IMG/VR virus record: IMGVR_UViG_3300042560_001600
Coordinates: 1-22,490 of that record
DNA from: a virus
Length of the DNA stretch: 22,490 bases
Strand: one strand, 5' to 3'
Positions 1-7,289 of this stretch are shown piece by piece. Within the stretch, counting starts at the first letter, position 1, and every line of letters starts with the position of its first letter. The notes beneath the pieces were generated by a model. That model ran no database searches and had not been told where the DNA came from. It worked only from the letters and a program-made list of their open reading frames with translations. Position numbers and translations under genes: made by a program.

Positions 1-251
1 ACTTTTACAACCTTGACGAAAAAGAGCTCAGAGCGGCCGCCGAGAGAGAGTTGCCTCGGCTTGTTTATGAGGGTTACCGGGGGACGTTTACAACGTTCGG
101 CGAGCCGGTTGTAAAACACGGCGACGGTGTGACGCTTACCGACCTCAAGTTTCCCGAGCGAGAGGGTACATATATCGTTGACCAGGTTACAACCAGGCAA
201 TCGGTGAGCGGCGGTTATCGCCAGGAAATAAAACTCGGCCCAAAAATATGA
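1..251 (+). CDS. Baseplate hub / late control D-like protein, C-terminal end (5' truncated)
   Basis: The reading frame is open from the window edge (codons in phase from base 3), so the gene starts upstream and only about 82 C-terminal residues are visible. The segment RAAAERELPRLVYEGYRGTF, then a Gly-rich stretch with VVKHGDGVTL, and a terminal YRQEIKLGPKI follow the pattern at the end of P2 gpD/Mu gp44-type hub proteins, where a small beta domain ends in an 'ixLG' strand. The hub forms the ring at the centre of the baseplate on which the spike sits. The stop TGA overlaps the ATG of the spike gene (ATGA at 248-251), which fits the D-then-V order of contractile tails. The family call rests on a short fragment plus context, so it is moderately sure; a VgrG-like hub is the nearest alternative. 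Confidence 0.65.
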   Translation, partial: FYNLDEKELRAAAERELPRLVYEGYRGTFTTFGEPVVKHGDGVTLTDLKFPEREGTYIVDQVTTRQSVSGGYRQEIKLGPKI

Positions 252-799
252 GCGACGCAAAAATAAAATCGGCAATCAAAAAGCTCGCAAGCGACCCAAA
301 CGCCGAGCTTTACTCGAAACCTTGCGAGGTCGTTTCGGTGAGTAATTCGAAACGAACTTGTGTCGTGCAACCTTTCGACGGCTCGGCGAAAATTTACAAC
401 GTTCGCTTGCAAGCGGCCGAGGCAAACGAGACCGGTTTGTTTTTAAAACCAAAGGTCGGCTCGTCGGTGATTGTGACCTTTTTGAGCAAAAATTTCGCTT
501 TCGTCTCACTTACAACAGACATCGACGAGGTTGTTTTGAAGTGTGACAAGGTTACAATCAACGACGGCACCCTCGGGGGTGTGCCGATAAGTGGAAAAAT
601 CGCCGAAAGATTGTTAAGGCTTGAGGTACAATTACAGGCTCTTTGTGCTTTATTTGACGCTCATACTCATTTGGTAATTTTACCCGTACCGAGTACACCG
701 TCAGCGCCGCCGTTACCTCTTGCGAGCCCTATTATTACGCCGCAATTGCAACCGCCGACGACGCCGGTTTACCTTGAGGACACGAAAGTAAAACATTGA
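248..799 (+). CDS. Baseplate central spike / assembly protein (gpV-like)
   Basis: The 183-residue protein has an OB-like N-terminal half (about residues 25-95), a short glycine-containing stretch (NDGTLGGVPISGKI, about 105-118), a helix, and then FDAHTHLV at 137-144. An HxH motif near the C-terminus is characteristic of spike proteins such as P2 gpV and phi92 gp138, where trimerised histidines hold a metal ion at the membrane-piercing tip. Here a Pro/Ser/Thr-rich segment follows the motif, as in several spike families. The gene overlaps the hub gene by ATGA and is followed five bases later by the gp25-like wedge gene, which is the expected baseplate order. The call is firm from motif plus context, but the tip fold and metal are inferred. 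Confidence 0.75.
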   Translation: MSDAKIKSAIKKLASDPNAELYSKPCEVVSVSNSKRTCVVQPFDGSAKIYNVRLQAAEANETGLFLKPKVGSSVIVTFLSKNFAFVSLTTDIDEVVLKCDKVTINDGTLGGVPISGKIAERLLRLEVQLQALCALFDAHTHLVILPVPSTPSAPPLPLASPIITPQLQPPTTPVYLEDTKVKH

Positions 800-803
800 C
801 GCA

Positions 804-1112
804 ATGGCAAAGGAAAAGGCTCAAGATTTCATTTTCACCGACGACCTCGTAATTCAAAACGGGGACTTTCTCGTTGACGAAAGCGATACAATGCACATTG
901 AGCACATTTTAAAGGCCGACAAGGGTCAATTTCGTCAATGGCCGCTCATTGGTGTCGGCGCTTTGAGGTTGAAGGGGGCGTCTGTTGATCGGGTGGCGAT
1001 TTCCCAGGCGATAAGGGTGCAACTTATGGCCGATAATTTCCTCGTGAAATCGGTAAAGGTTTCCTCGGGTGATCAAATGAGGGTACAAATTGACGCAAAA
1101 CGACGCAAATAA
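804..1112 (+). CDS. Baseplate wedge protein, gp25/gpW-like
   Basis: The 102-residue protein matches the T4 gp25 / P2 gpW layout. An N-terminal strand pair (DDLVIQNGDFLVDES) is followed by IEHILKADKGQFRQWPLIGV at 31-50, resembling the 'ILxTxxGerxxxPxxG' core of the family, then a helix (AISQAIRVQLMADN) and C-terminal strands. Members are structural wedge subunits in the inner baseplate that link the hub to the sheath. The spacing of four bases after the spike gene and the TAATG overlap with the next gene indicate one late operon. Bacteroidota homologues of this family are sometimes labelled 'oxidase' in databases; nothing here supports an enzyme. Confidence 0.8.
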   Translation: MAKEKAQDFIFTDDLVIQNGDFLVDESDTMHIEHILKADKGQFRQWPLIGVGALRLKGASVDRVAISQAIRVQLMADNFLVKSVKVSSGDQMRVQIDAKRRK

Positions 1113-1432
1113 TGGGGTTCGTAAAGGTTAATATGACAAGGGTCGCAACGTTGCAAAACATTCTCGACGTTGCCGTTCAAGAGTACGGTTCAATCGAGGG
1201 CCTTTTTAAGGTTATCGACCAAAACCCCGACCTTGACCTTTCAATTGACGCGGCCTTACTTGGCGGCCCGTATATCGGCGACCTTATCAACGCCGACAAC
1301 CGGACCGAGCAAGAGATTGAACTCGTAACAAAATTTTTTCTCGACGATCAAATTGTCGTCAATGAAGATATGAACGTTTTTTTTGGTGGCGCTTATTCTG
1401 ACGGTTATTCTGAGGGGTACGTTATCGACTAA
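1112..1432 (+). CDS. Small tail protein, LysM/gpX-like (tentative)
   Basis: A 106-residue acidic protein whose N-terminal half (RVATLQNILDVAVQEYGSIE, then GLFKVIDQNPDLDL) resembles the LysM-like pattern of small tail proteins such as P2 gpX: threonine/leucine, 'D.A..yGs...l..l...N..l'. Such proteins help to join the hub and tube. The C-terminal part is Gly/Tyr/Asp-rich (GGAYSDGYSEGYVID) and unfamiliar. The first ATG overlaps the previous stop (TAATG). A second ATG at 1133 would give a protein seven residues shorter that begins directly at MTRVATLQ and is equally plausible. The placement between gp25-like and fibre genes supports a structural role. The family assignment is weak. Confidence 0.5.
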   Translation: MGFVKVNMTRVATLQNILDVAVQEYGSIEGLFKVIDQNPDLDLSIDAALLGGPYIGDLINADNRTEQEIELVTKFFLDDQIVVNEDMNVFFGGAYSDGYSEGYVID

Positions 1433-1443
1433 CAAATAAAACA

Positions 1444-3426
1444 ATGACAAGAGCCGAACTCAATGCTTTTATTCTCGAGAAATTGCCCGACAATATTCTC
1501 AAACTTATCACGCCGGAAAAACACCGCCAAGTTGAGGCGGCAATACTCGATTACGTCGACCAATTGGGCGACGATATGAGCGACGCCCTCTCGACGGGTC
1601 TTTCGACAAAGGTTTCAAACTCGACGTATAACTCGGGCCTCGCCTCTCAAGCGGCGGTCAATAGTAATTTTTCGGTAATCATTGGGACCTTGTTCGAGGG
1701 CTTGACTTACCGAGGTACTTACGAGACTTTCGAGGAACTCGAGACGGCTTTGCCTGGCCCCCCTGGTGACGATTACGCCTCGGGCGATTACGCGGTTGTC
1801 GATAACGGCGCCGACCCGGCGGTCGTTTACATTTGGGACACCGTCGACGGTTGGGTGATTGGCTCGCCGCCGGTCGCGGTCAGTTATGTAACCGGAACGA
1901 GGGACGAGATCGACGAGCTTGTTGACGACGGCTTGTTAAAACCAAGGGCGACGTATTTTATCACAGAGGCAAGCTCGGGGTCACTCAGGTCTTTACTTTT
2001 GAGAGCAATATCGACCAACTCTTTCGATAAACAAGGGGTCGGTTTTTTTGAGGTGCCGAGTTTTTCGATTGGCGACATATCGGCCGACTCAAGTTTCTCG
2101 GGGTGCCCCATACCGGCGAACGATTTCAAAGGGGTTTGGACGATTGCGCTCGAGAGCTCACTCGTAAACGGCGACGTTGTGCAATTGGGCGGGAAGCACT
2201 TTCAAGTTACATCGGCCGCGTCAATGGACGGAACGGGCCCGGACCCCGACGCAATTGCTAACGGTTTCACACCTCTCGAATTTGGGGCGGCAAACGTTGG
2301 TTATACGCTCGAGGGTGACGTTATCGAGTACGACTACCAATTTGGACAAAATACCCTCAGGATTGACAAGAGAAACAACGTCGTAAGAGGTCAAGAGGCA
2401 ATCGACTCTTTTCAATGGGGCAATAACGAGGTTTTCGAAAACGTTGTTTTCCCCGGCGCAACCTGGACTTGTATCGACCAACGAGGAACAATAAAAAACA
2501 ACCAGGTCACCGGTGAGGTAAACGTTCAAACGGGTTCAAGACACGCCGGCACGATTGAAAGAACATTTTTCGGCGGCGGCGGTTACGATATCGTTGCCCA
2601 AAAAACAGACGCCAACGAGCGAGTTTCGGGTTGTCACATTTTGCCGCCCGACGATTACGGGGACATATCTCTCAGGGAGGCCGACGACGATATCGGTAAA
2701 ACGATCACCCCTTTCTTTTCGAATTTTTCGGGCGTTATCGGTGCGGTCGGTGACGAAATTAGTTTCGAGAGCGCTTTTTTTTCTCATTTGGGCGTAATTG
2801 TGGCTCAAGAGAGCGCCGGTACAATTGTCAACAAAATAAAACCGTTGACACCCTCAAACCCAAGTTTCGAAATGATTTTTGAAATGAGGGCCGACATTGG
2901 TCAGGTTTTAAGATTTCGGCCAACTCAACCCGTCGACGTTGCTGACAATTACTTTATTTTGTTTCCCGGTAACTCGAACGCAATTTTAACCCTTGACGGC
3001 GATAAACAACACTTTGCCAAATTTCGGGCTCGAATTATGAGTTTACCCGGCGGGCTCTTTTTTGTCAACGAGCTCGTCGAAACAAACGCTCAGGTAATAG
3101 GGCCCGCAAGATACAAAGCGACATTGACCCAAACCGGGACCGACGCGCCGGTTGCTTCAGTTATCGAAAACACGCTCGACCCTGACGTTTACTCGCCGGC
3201 TCTTTCTTACGTTAGCGTCGGAAATTACGAGCTTGACTTTGGGGCGGCAATCACCCCCTCAAAGGTGGCGATAAGAGGCGCCGGTCGTTCGGTGAACAAT
3301 ATCGCGAAAGAGGTTCACTATGAATTTACCGGCTCGACGATAAATATTTACACCCAAGACGGCGCCTCGGTTAACATTAACGACGTGCTCACAAACCAAC
3401 TTATTGAGTTTGAAATTTACCCTTAA
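1444..3426 (+). CDS. Large tail fibre / receptor-binding protein candidate
   Basis: The 660-residue protein starts with a helical N-terminus (about 1-75, MTRAELNAFILEKLPDNILK), a common virion-attachment feature. From about residue 85 there is a small domain (YRGTYETFEELETALPGPPG, then GDYAVVDN and YIWDTVDGWVIG) of a kind repeated in many phage tail fibres. The middle (about 320-400) has short Gly/Asn-rich strands such as RGTIKNNQVTGEVNV, suggesting a parallel beta-helix shaft. The C-terminal 250 residues are beta-rich and have no recognisable motif. It sits inside the baseplate cluster rather than after the gpI-like gene. The role in adsorption is inferred from composition and position. No chaperone was recognised, and no enzymatic (depolymerase) residues can be pointed to. 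Confidence 0.6.
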   Translation: MTRAELNAFILEKLPDNILKLITPEKHRQVEAAILDYVDQLGDDMSDALSTGLSTKVSNSTYNSGLASQAAVNSNFSVIIGTLFEGLTYRGTYETFEELETALPGPPGDDYASGDYAVVDNGADPAVVYIWDTVDGWVIGSPPVAVSYVTGTRDEIDELVDDGLLKPRATYFITEASSGSLRSLLLRAISTNSFDKQGVGFFEVPSFSIGDISADSSFSGCPIPANDFKGVWTIALESSLVNGDVVQLGGKHFQVTSAASMDGTGPDPDAIANGFTPLEFGAANVGYTLEGDVIEYDYQFGQNTLRIDKRNNVVRGQEAIDSFQWGNNEVFENVVFPGATWTCIDQRGTIKNNQVTGEVNVQTGSRHAGTIERTFFGGGGYDIVAQKTDANERVSGCHILPPDDYGDISLREADDDIGKTITPFFSNFSGVIGAVGDEISFESAFFSHLGVIVAQESAGTIVNKIKPLTPSNPSFEMIFEMRADIGQVLRFRPTQPVDVADNYFILFPGNSNAILTLDGDKQHFAKFRARIMSLPGGLFFVNELVETNAQVIGPARYKATLTQTGTDAPVASVIENTLDPDVYSPALSYVSVGNYELDFGAAITPSKVAIRGAGRSVNNIAKEVHYEFTGSTINIYTQDGASVNINDVLTNQLIEFEIYP

Positions 3427-3428
3427 AA

Positions 3429-4298
3429 ATGGCTCGGACAATTACGGAAATATACGACGCGCTTATCTCGGAAAAAGAGAACCTTGACGCCCTGAGCGGC
3501 CTGGTTCCGGCGCCCGATAATCACCAAACATTTTTACAAGACCTCACCTCGACGAGCAAGGTCGCAATTTGGCGCCTTTTCCTTTGGATTGTTGCCGTTG
3601 CAATATGGGCTCACGAAACCCTTTTCGATCGTTATGAGGCAAAAATTATCGACTTAAAATATAAATTGATCACTCACACCCCGCTTTGGTGGCAACAACG
3701 AGCTCTCGAGTTTCAATTCGGTTACACCCTGACTTGGAACGGCGCTCAATTTGTTTACACAACAATCGACGAGGTCGCGAAAATCGTGAAACGCTCGGCG
3801 GTCGTTGTTTCCCAAGGCGTCGTGAGAATAAAGGTCGCCAAGCTCGACGGCGGCGGTTTGCCGGTACCCCTTTCGGGTCCCGAACTTACCGCTTTCACCG
3901 CTTTCGCAAACGAACAAGCCCCGGCCGGTATTAACGTCATTGTAATATCGGCCGACGCCGACCTTTTAAAACTTGGTTACCTTGTTTATTACGACCCGCT
4001 CGTTTTGGCCCCCGACGGCTCTCTTTTGACGAGCCCCGCCGTTTTCCCCGTCGAGGACGCAATCAACGGTTACATTCAAAACTTACCGTTTAACGGCGTT
4101 TTAAACCTCACCGCTCTCACCGACGCAATTCAACAGGCTCTCGGGGTTGTTGACCCGGTAATTCAATCGGCTCAAGCGAAATACGGCCTCACGGCTTACG
4201 TCGACGTTGTTGATAATTACACCTCATACGCCGGTCATATGAAAGTCGACCCGAGCTTTCCTTTGAGCGGCTCAATAACTTATCAAATTGCACCGTAA
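3429..4298 (+). CDS. Baseplate wedge protein, gpJ-like
   Basis: The 289-residue protein begins with MARTITEIYDALISEKENL, resembling the 'I...l...K.n...L.gL' start of Bacteroidota J-like proteins. It has a hydrophobic segment near 47-60 (IWRLFLWIVAVAIW) that is probably buried helix rather than a transmembrane span. The second half alternates strands and helices, including VFPVEDAINGYIQNLPFNGV and a closing strand SGSITYQIAP. The family (Mu gp47 / P2 gpJ / T4 gp6 type) forms the ring of wedge dimers that opens when the sheath contracts. The gene begins 3 bases after the fibre stop in a TAAAAATG-type junction and is followed by the gpI-like gene, the standard J-I order. Confidence 0.7.
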   Translation: MARTITEIYDALISEKENLDALSGLVPAPDNHQTFLQDLTSTSKVAIWRLFLWIVAVAIWAHETLFDRYEAKIIDLKYKLITHTPLWWQQRALEFQFGYTLTWNGAQFVYTTIDEVAKIVKRSAVVVSQGVVRIKVAKLDGGGLPVPLSGPELTAFTAFANEQAPAGINVIVISADADLLKLGYLVYYDPLVLAPDGSLLTSPAVFPVEDAINGYIQNLPFNGVLNLTALTDAIQQALGVVDPVIQSAQAKYGLTAYVDVVDNYTSYAGHMKVDPSFPLSGSITYQIAP

Positions 4299-4301
4299 AA
4301 A

Positions 4302-4778
4302 ATGGGTTTCAACGTTTACAATTTCATGCTCAGGCTCACGCCTTGGTTTCTGAGAAAGAAACGGTTTTGTTCCTGGCTTTACGTTTTGGCCCAGGAAATA
4401 CAACCGGTCGTTGACTTGTTCTCAGAGCTCGCCGAGGCGACCGATTACGCTTTACTTTTTAGTTGCGAGACCCAATACCTCGAGCAAGTTTTAAACGAGA
4501 CTTTTCCGGCCGGCGGCGGCGATATTTATATCGAGACCCTATACCTGACTCAATTTTTTCTTTATAACAAAATCGAGGCGAGGCCCCCGGTTTACCTTAA
4601 TAACACCTCAGAGGCCGCCGACCCGGTTTATTTGCATAACACCTCGGAAAATTACGGGCTCAATACTTTTATCGTTTGGATACCGGCGGCCCTGGCCGGC
4701 GACGAAATTGCAATCGCGGCCCTGGTCGACACTTATAACCTGGCGGGTTGTTTTTACACAATTCAAATAATACCCTAA
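4302..4778 (+). CDS. Tail protein I-like baseplate wedge
   Basis: The 158-residue protein has the helical N-terminus seen in P2 gpI relatives from Bacteroidota: LTPWFLRKKRFCSWLYVLAQ, then a helix ending in SCETQYLEQVLNETFPAG, similar to the 'tgQ..sLE..LN..F' pattern. This is followed by a beta hairpin (DIYIETLYL). Two near-identical peptides occur in tandem, PVYLNNTSE and PVYLHNTSE (about 97-118), each probably one blade-like strand-turn. The C-terminal strand is YTIQIIP. It lies directly downstream of the gpJ-like gene and upstream of a fibre-like gene, matching the J-I-fibre order of contractile tails. In P2, gpI links the wedge to the tail fibre. Confidence 0.65.
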   Translation: MGFNVYNFMLRLTPWFLRKKRFCSWLYVLAQEIQPVVDLFSELAEATDYALLFSCETQYLEQVLNETFPAGGGDIYIETLYLTQFFLYNKIEARPPVYLNNTSEAADPVYLHNTSENYGLNTFIVWIPAALAGDEIAIAALVDTYNLAGCFYTIQIIP

Positions 4779-4782
4779 AAAT

Positions 4783-5628
4783 ATGAACTTTTGGAAAAAT
4801 GACATTGACGGCGGTCAACCGGTAGTTTTCGACGACTTTCGTTTTATGGACGCGGCCGTTCGTGACGCTCTTACGAAAATCGTGATCGGCTTAAACAATG
4901 GCGGCCTCAATTGTATCGTTCAAGGTTGCGAGTTTCTCGGCCAGGTTGGGACAAATGACCAATTTTCGGCGGGCCTCTTGCTTGTCGACGGTGAGCTCGT
5001 TGTTCTCGATGCTCAAAACGCCCTTACAACTGACCTTTGCGACGCTCAAACCCTGAGTATCACCGAAACGGCCGAGCCGGCCGGAAATAAAACCTTTGAG
5101 GACGCCGGCGTTCACGATACATATATCAAACGCCGGGCGATAATTACCGGCGAATACGCGCCCCTTTCGGGTGACCCTGTACTCAGAACCTCGGGAACCT
5201 TTTTGTTCAATCGCCTGAGTAACGTCATTCTCGGCGACCTTATCGAGTTCGCGAAAGATTGGCAATTTCGACCGCTTGCGGCGATAACGGTAACAACCGC
5301 CGACACGACTTTTTTTGGCGCCGGTGGTGGTGAGTATCGAAAAAAAGTCGGAAAAACTTGCCGAATAAATTTCGACGGTGACTTTTTGATTGCCTCAGGC
5401 TCACCGAGTACGCTGACATGGAACGCGCCCGCCGGCCTGGTAAGTTACGGCGCAACAACCCGCCTCGTTGGTATGGGTCAGGCGTCGGGTGGTACCGAAG
5501 GACCCGTAAACGTTTGGATAACCAACGACAACAAGTTTTTCGTGAGAATGAGCGACGGGTCAGATTTCCCCTCAGGGCCGCCCGTTCGTATTCGATTCAA
5601 TACCGGCGACTTTCCCGTAAACCTTTAA
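4783..5628 (+). CDS. Tail fibre / collar-type structural protein
   Basis: This 281-residue protein follows the gpI-like gene, where tail fibre genes usually sit. The N-terminus (MNFWKNDIDGGQPVVFDDFR) and the following helix (DAAVRDALTKIVIGLNNGG) look like an attachment domain. Next comes a beta region in which a 'VDGELVVLD' turn resembles fibre shaft proteins (about 65-85). The C-terminal third (KVGKTCRINFDGDFLIASGS to RIRFNTGDFPVNL) is beta-sandwich-like and could be the receptor-binding tip. No catalytic motif is visible. It could instead be a baseplate-decorating protein; the structural role is reasonably sure but receptor binding is inference. The ATG follows the previous stop in a TAAAAATATG junction. 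Confidence 0.55.
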   Translation: MNFWKNDIDGGQPVVFDDFRFMDAAVRDALTKIVIGLNNGGLNCIVQGCEFLGQVGTNDQFSAGLLLVDGELVVLDAQNALTTDLCDAQTLSITETAEPAGNKTFEDAGVHDTYIKRRAIITGEYAPLSGDPVLRTSGTFLFNRLSNVILGDLIEFAKDWQFRPLAAITVTTADTTFFGAGGGEYRKKVGKTCRINFDGDFLIASGSPSTLTWNAPAGLVSYGATTRLVGMGQASGGTEGPVNVWITNDNKFFVRMSDGSDFPSGPPVRIRFNTGDFPVNL

Positions 5629-5633
5629 ATTTT

Positions 5634-6026
5634 ATGACCGAGGACGAAATCAAATTTTTCCGCGACATGAAACAAGAGCTCGACGCTCAAAGAAACAACA
5701 GACGAAACCCTGGCCCCTGGGTGTCTGTTGTTGTTGGGCTCTCAATTGCCGTTGTCGGCAATTTTGTCGGGTGGTTCGCGAACAAGTCTCAAGGCGATAT
5801 CGAGAGCGTTACCAAAATAACGCAATCGCTCGAATATCTAAGGGTCGACTTACAAGAAATGAAAGCCGACCTTACCAAACGCGACGAGGAAATCAACCAC
5901 AAGCTCGACGCCTCTTTCAGTCGTGACGAGTTCGAAAGAGAAATGCAATACAGAGACGCCGATTTTACCCGAATGAGGCAACAGATCGACGCTATATATA
6001 TCGAAATTGACAAAAGAGGAAAATGA
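5634..6026 (+). CDS. Single-span membrane protein with coiled coil, lysis-region (spanin-like or holin accessory)
   Basis: The start is placed at the ATG at 5634, five bases after the fibre-like gene's stop; the open frame continues upstream but there it only overlaps that gene out of phase. The 130-residue product has a charged N-terminus (about 1-25), one hydrophobic span (VSVVVGLSIAVVGNFVGWFA, about 29-48), then a long charged heptad-like helix (about 55-128: SLEYLRVDLQEMKADLTKRD and onward). A positively charged N-terminus suggests N-in topology with a periplasmic coiled coil, the layout of an inner-membrane spanin. No outer-membrane lipoprotein partner was found nested or downstream. The TGA overlaps the endolysin ATG (ATGA), supporting a lysis role. 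No family is recognised. Confidence 0.55.
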   Translation: MTEDEIKFFRDMKQELDAQRNNRRNPGPWVSVVVGLSIAVVGNFVGWFANKSQGDIESVTKITQSLEYLRVDLQEMKADLTKRDEEINHKLDASFSRDEFEREMQYRDADFTRMRQQIDAIYIEIDKRGK

Positions 6027-6475
6027 ACACAAATGAACGCATTCTCGCCGTCGCCTTTTCTCAAATTGGCGTTTCGGAAATTGTCGGGGCTGATCACAAC
6101 CCCCAGGTCGTTCGGTATTTTGCCGAGACCGGTCACTCTTGGGTAAAAGACGACGAAACGGCTTGGTGTGCGGCCTTTGCTAATTGGGTTTGCCTTATGG
6201 CAAAGGTTGAGGCAACGAAAAAGCTCAACGCCCGATCGTTTCTCGATATCGGCACCCCGGTCGAGTTTGACCAGGCCGAACCGGGTGACGTTGTGATTTT
6301 GTGGCGAAACTCACCGACCGCGTCGACGGGTCACGTCACTTTTTTCGTTCAACACAATTTAAAAAAGACCCGCTTTCGGGGTATCGGCGGCAACCAAACA
6401 AACCGCGTCGAAACCGGTGAGTTCTCGAGAGATCGGGTTCTCGGCGTGAGACGATTAAATTCAACACCTTTTTAA
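6023..6475 (+). CDS. Endolysin, TIGR02594/NlpC-P60-like cysteine peptidase or amidase
   Basis: The 150-residue protein carries the papain-like catalytic pattern of the TIGR02594 family: ETAWCAAFANWV with the nucleophile Cys49, and TGHVTFFV with His104 of the dyad. The motif EPGDVVILW (86-94) and the GGNQTN segment near 118-123 are also typical. This family cleaves peptide crosslinks or amide bonds in peptidoglycan and is a common endolysin of Bacteroidota phages. There is no signal peptide, so export through the holin is expected. The gene overlaps the upstream membrane-protein gene by ATGA and is followed two bases later by the holin, giving a compact lysis cassette. The substrate bond cannot be told from sequence. 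Confidence 0.85.
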   Translation: MNTNERILAVAFSQIGVSEIVGADHNPQVVRYFAETGHSWVKDDETAWCAAFANWVCLMAKVEATKKLNARSFLDIGTPVEFDQAEPGDVVILWRNSPTASTGHVTFFVQHNLKKTRFRGIGGNQTNRVETGEFSRDRVLGVRRLNSTPF

Positions 6476-6477
6476 AA

Positions 6478-6966
6478 ATGGCTCTCAATTGGCTAAAAGA
6501 CGTATTTGCCGGTAAGGCAATCGAGGAAACCGGCAAGATTATCGACAACCTTTCGACCTCGTCAGAGGAAAAAGCGAAAGCAAAAAATGAGATCACTCAA
6601 ACCGTTCTCAAGGCGCTCGAGGGCGTCGTAAACGCTCAACGCGACGTTTTACTCGCCGAGCTCGGCGGTTCGAAAATCCAAAGGCTTTGGCGCCCGGTGG
6701 TGATGCTTGCTTTCGCCCTGGTTGTTTTCTTTCATTACTTTATTTACCCGCTTTCGAAATCGTTCAACTCAGGGTTGCCCGAGTTACCCTTGTTAGACTC
6801 AAGATTTTGGGACTTACTCGAGATCGGTCTCGGCGGTTATGTAATCGGTCGCTCGGTCGAAAAGATTGCCGACACGGTCACGAAAAACGCCGACTTGCCC
6901 TTTCTGAGGAAAAAGGAAAGGCGCCAAGCAATGAACGACACGCCGACCGATACACCAACCGACTAA
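6478..6966 (+). CDS. Holin, 3TM/GTA-type
   Basis: The 162-residue protein resembles the 'holin of 3TMs' family (PF11351 type). It has an amphipathic N-terminus, a lysine/glutamate-rich helix (about 25-62), then GGSKIQRLWRPVVMLAFALV, where the WRP motif enters the first membrane span (about 71-90). A second hydrophobic segment (FWDLLEIGLGGYVIGRSVEK) follows at about 110-129. The tail is basic and ends in a short repeat, TPTDTPTD. Holins permeabilise the inner membrane to time release of the endolysin, whose gene ends two bases upstream. The order membrane protein, endolysin, holin is consistent across this cassette. A shared terminator follows at once, so this is the last gene of the late transcript. 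Confidence 0.75.
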   Translation: MALNWLKDVFAGKAIEETGKIIDNLSTSSEEKAKAKNEITQTVLKALEGVVNAQRDVLLAELGGSKIQRLWRPVVMLAFALVVFFHYFIYPLSKSFNSGLPELPLLDSRFWDLLEIGLGGYVIGRSVEKIADTVTKNADLPFLRKKERRQAMNDTPTDTPTD

Positions 6967-6971
6967 AATGA

Positions 6972-6997
6972 AAAAGGGGCTCAAATGGGCCCCTTTT
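6972..6997. terminator. Bidirectional hairpin terminator between convergent operons
   Basis: A perfect 9-bp stem, AAAAGGGGC paired with GCCCCTTTT, with an 8-nt loop lies in the 36-base gap between the holin stop (6966) and the stop of the leftward 48-residue gene (7003). The stem reads as A-run, GC core, T-run on both strands, so it can end transcription from either side. Confidence 0.8.
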
Positions 6998-7002
6998 CAA
7001 TT

Positions 7003-7149
7003 TCAGACTTTCGCGTCTCGTTGCAAATACACCCAGGGAAACGGCGCCCCGGAAACAACGGCGGCGGCCTTTATTTCCCAACCTTGGGCGCTGAGTTCGA
7101 CCAACCTCTCAGGTTTGGCGCTCTTTTCGAGTAAAAATTCAAAGCTCAT
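7003..7149 (-). CDS. Micro-gene, 48 residues, DUF4177-like fold candidate
   Basis: A short leftward reading frame of 48 codons that starts at ATG 7149 and ends at TGA 7003, just before the shared terminator. The peptide begins MSFEFLLEKSAKPERLVELS, continues AQGWEIKAAAVVSG, and ends in WVYLQRDAKV. The layout 'L..L...GWE......' followed by a hydrophobic strand ending in 'YLQR' is like small DUF4177-type proteins ('lnelg.eGWelv....... yylkr'), so a two-strand/one-helix fold is likely. The start ATG overlaps the upstream gene's TGA (ATGA), implying coupled translation. Function unknown; it is the last gene of the leftward operon. Codon use matches the neighbours. Confidence 0.7.
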   Translation of the reverse strand: MSFEFLLEKSAKPERLVELSAQGWEIKAAAVVSGAPFPWVYLQRDAKV

Positions 7150-7289
7150 TTTTTAAAGTGTTTTTTGATTATTCGAATTTTTGAAGCGACCCAACGCCAA
7201 ACAATGACCAGGGCCGCGAGCACAAACACACCGGCGAACAAAAGCTCGCCGGCGTAATTGTGGCCGTTTAGGGTGACAAACTCTTTCAC
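7146..7289 (-). CDS. Micro-gene, 47-residue single-span membrane protein (GTG start)
   Basis: A leftward frame of 47 codons starting at GTG 7289. That start forms a GTGA overlap with the TGA of the upstream 164-residue gene, and the stop forms an ATGA overlap with the next gene; these two overlaps are the main evidence for the model. The peptide has a short polar N-terminus (MKEFVTLNGHNYAG), one hydrophobic span (ELLFAGVFVLAALVIVWRWV, residues 15-34), and a basic tail ending in IKKHFKK. By the positive-inside rule the C-terminus is cytoplasmic, so topology is N-out/C-in. Possible roles include superinfection exclusion, antiholin or membrane targeting of the early complex; none can be chosen from the sequence. 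Confidence 0.7.
   Translation of the reverse strand: MKEFVTLNGHNYAGELLFAGVFVLAALVIVWRWVASKIRIIKKHFKK

Noticed and set aside
3720-3727. A GGTTACAC match inside the gpJ-like gene
   Set aside because: A single in-frame coincidence (Gly-Tyr-Thr codons) far from the array.
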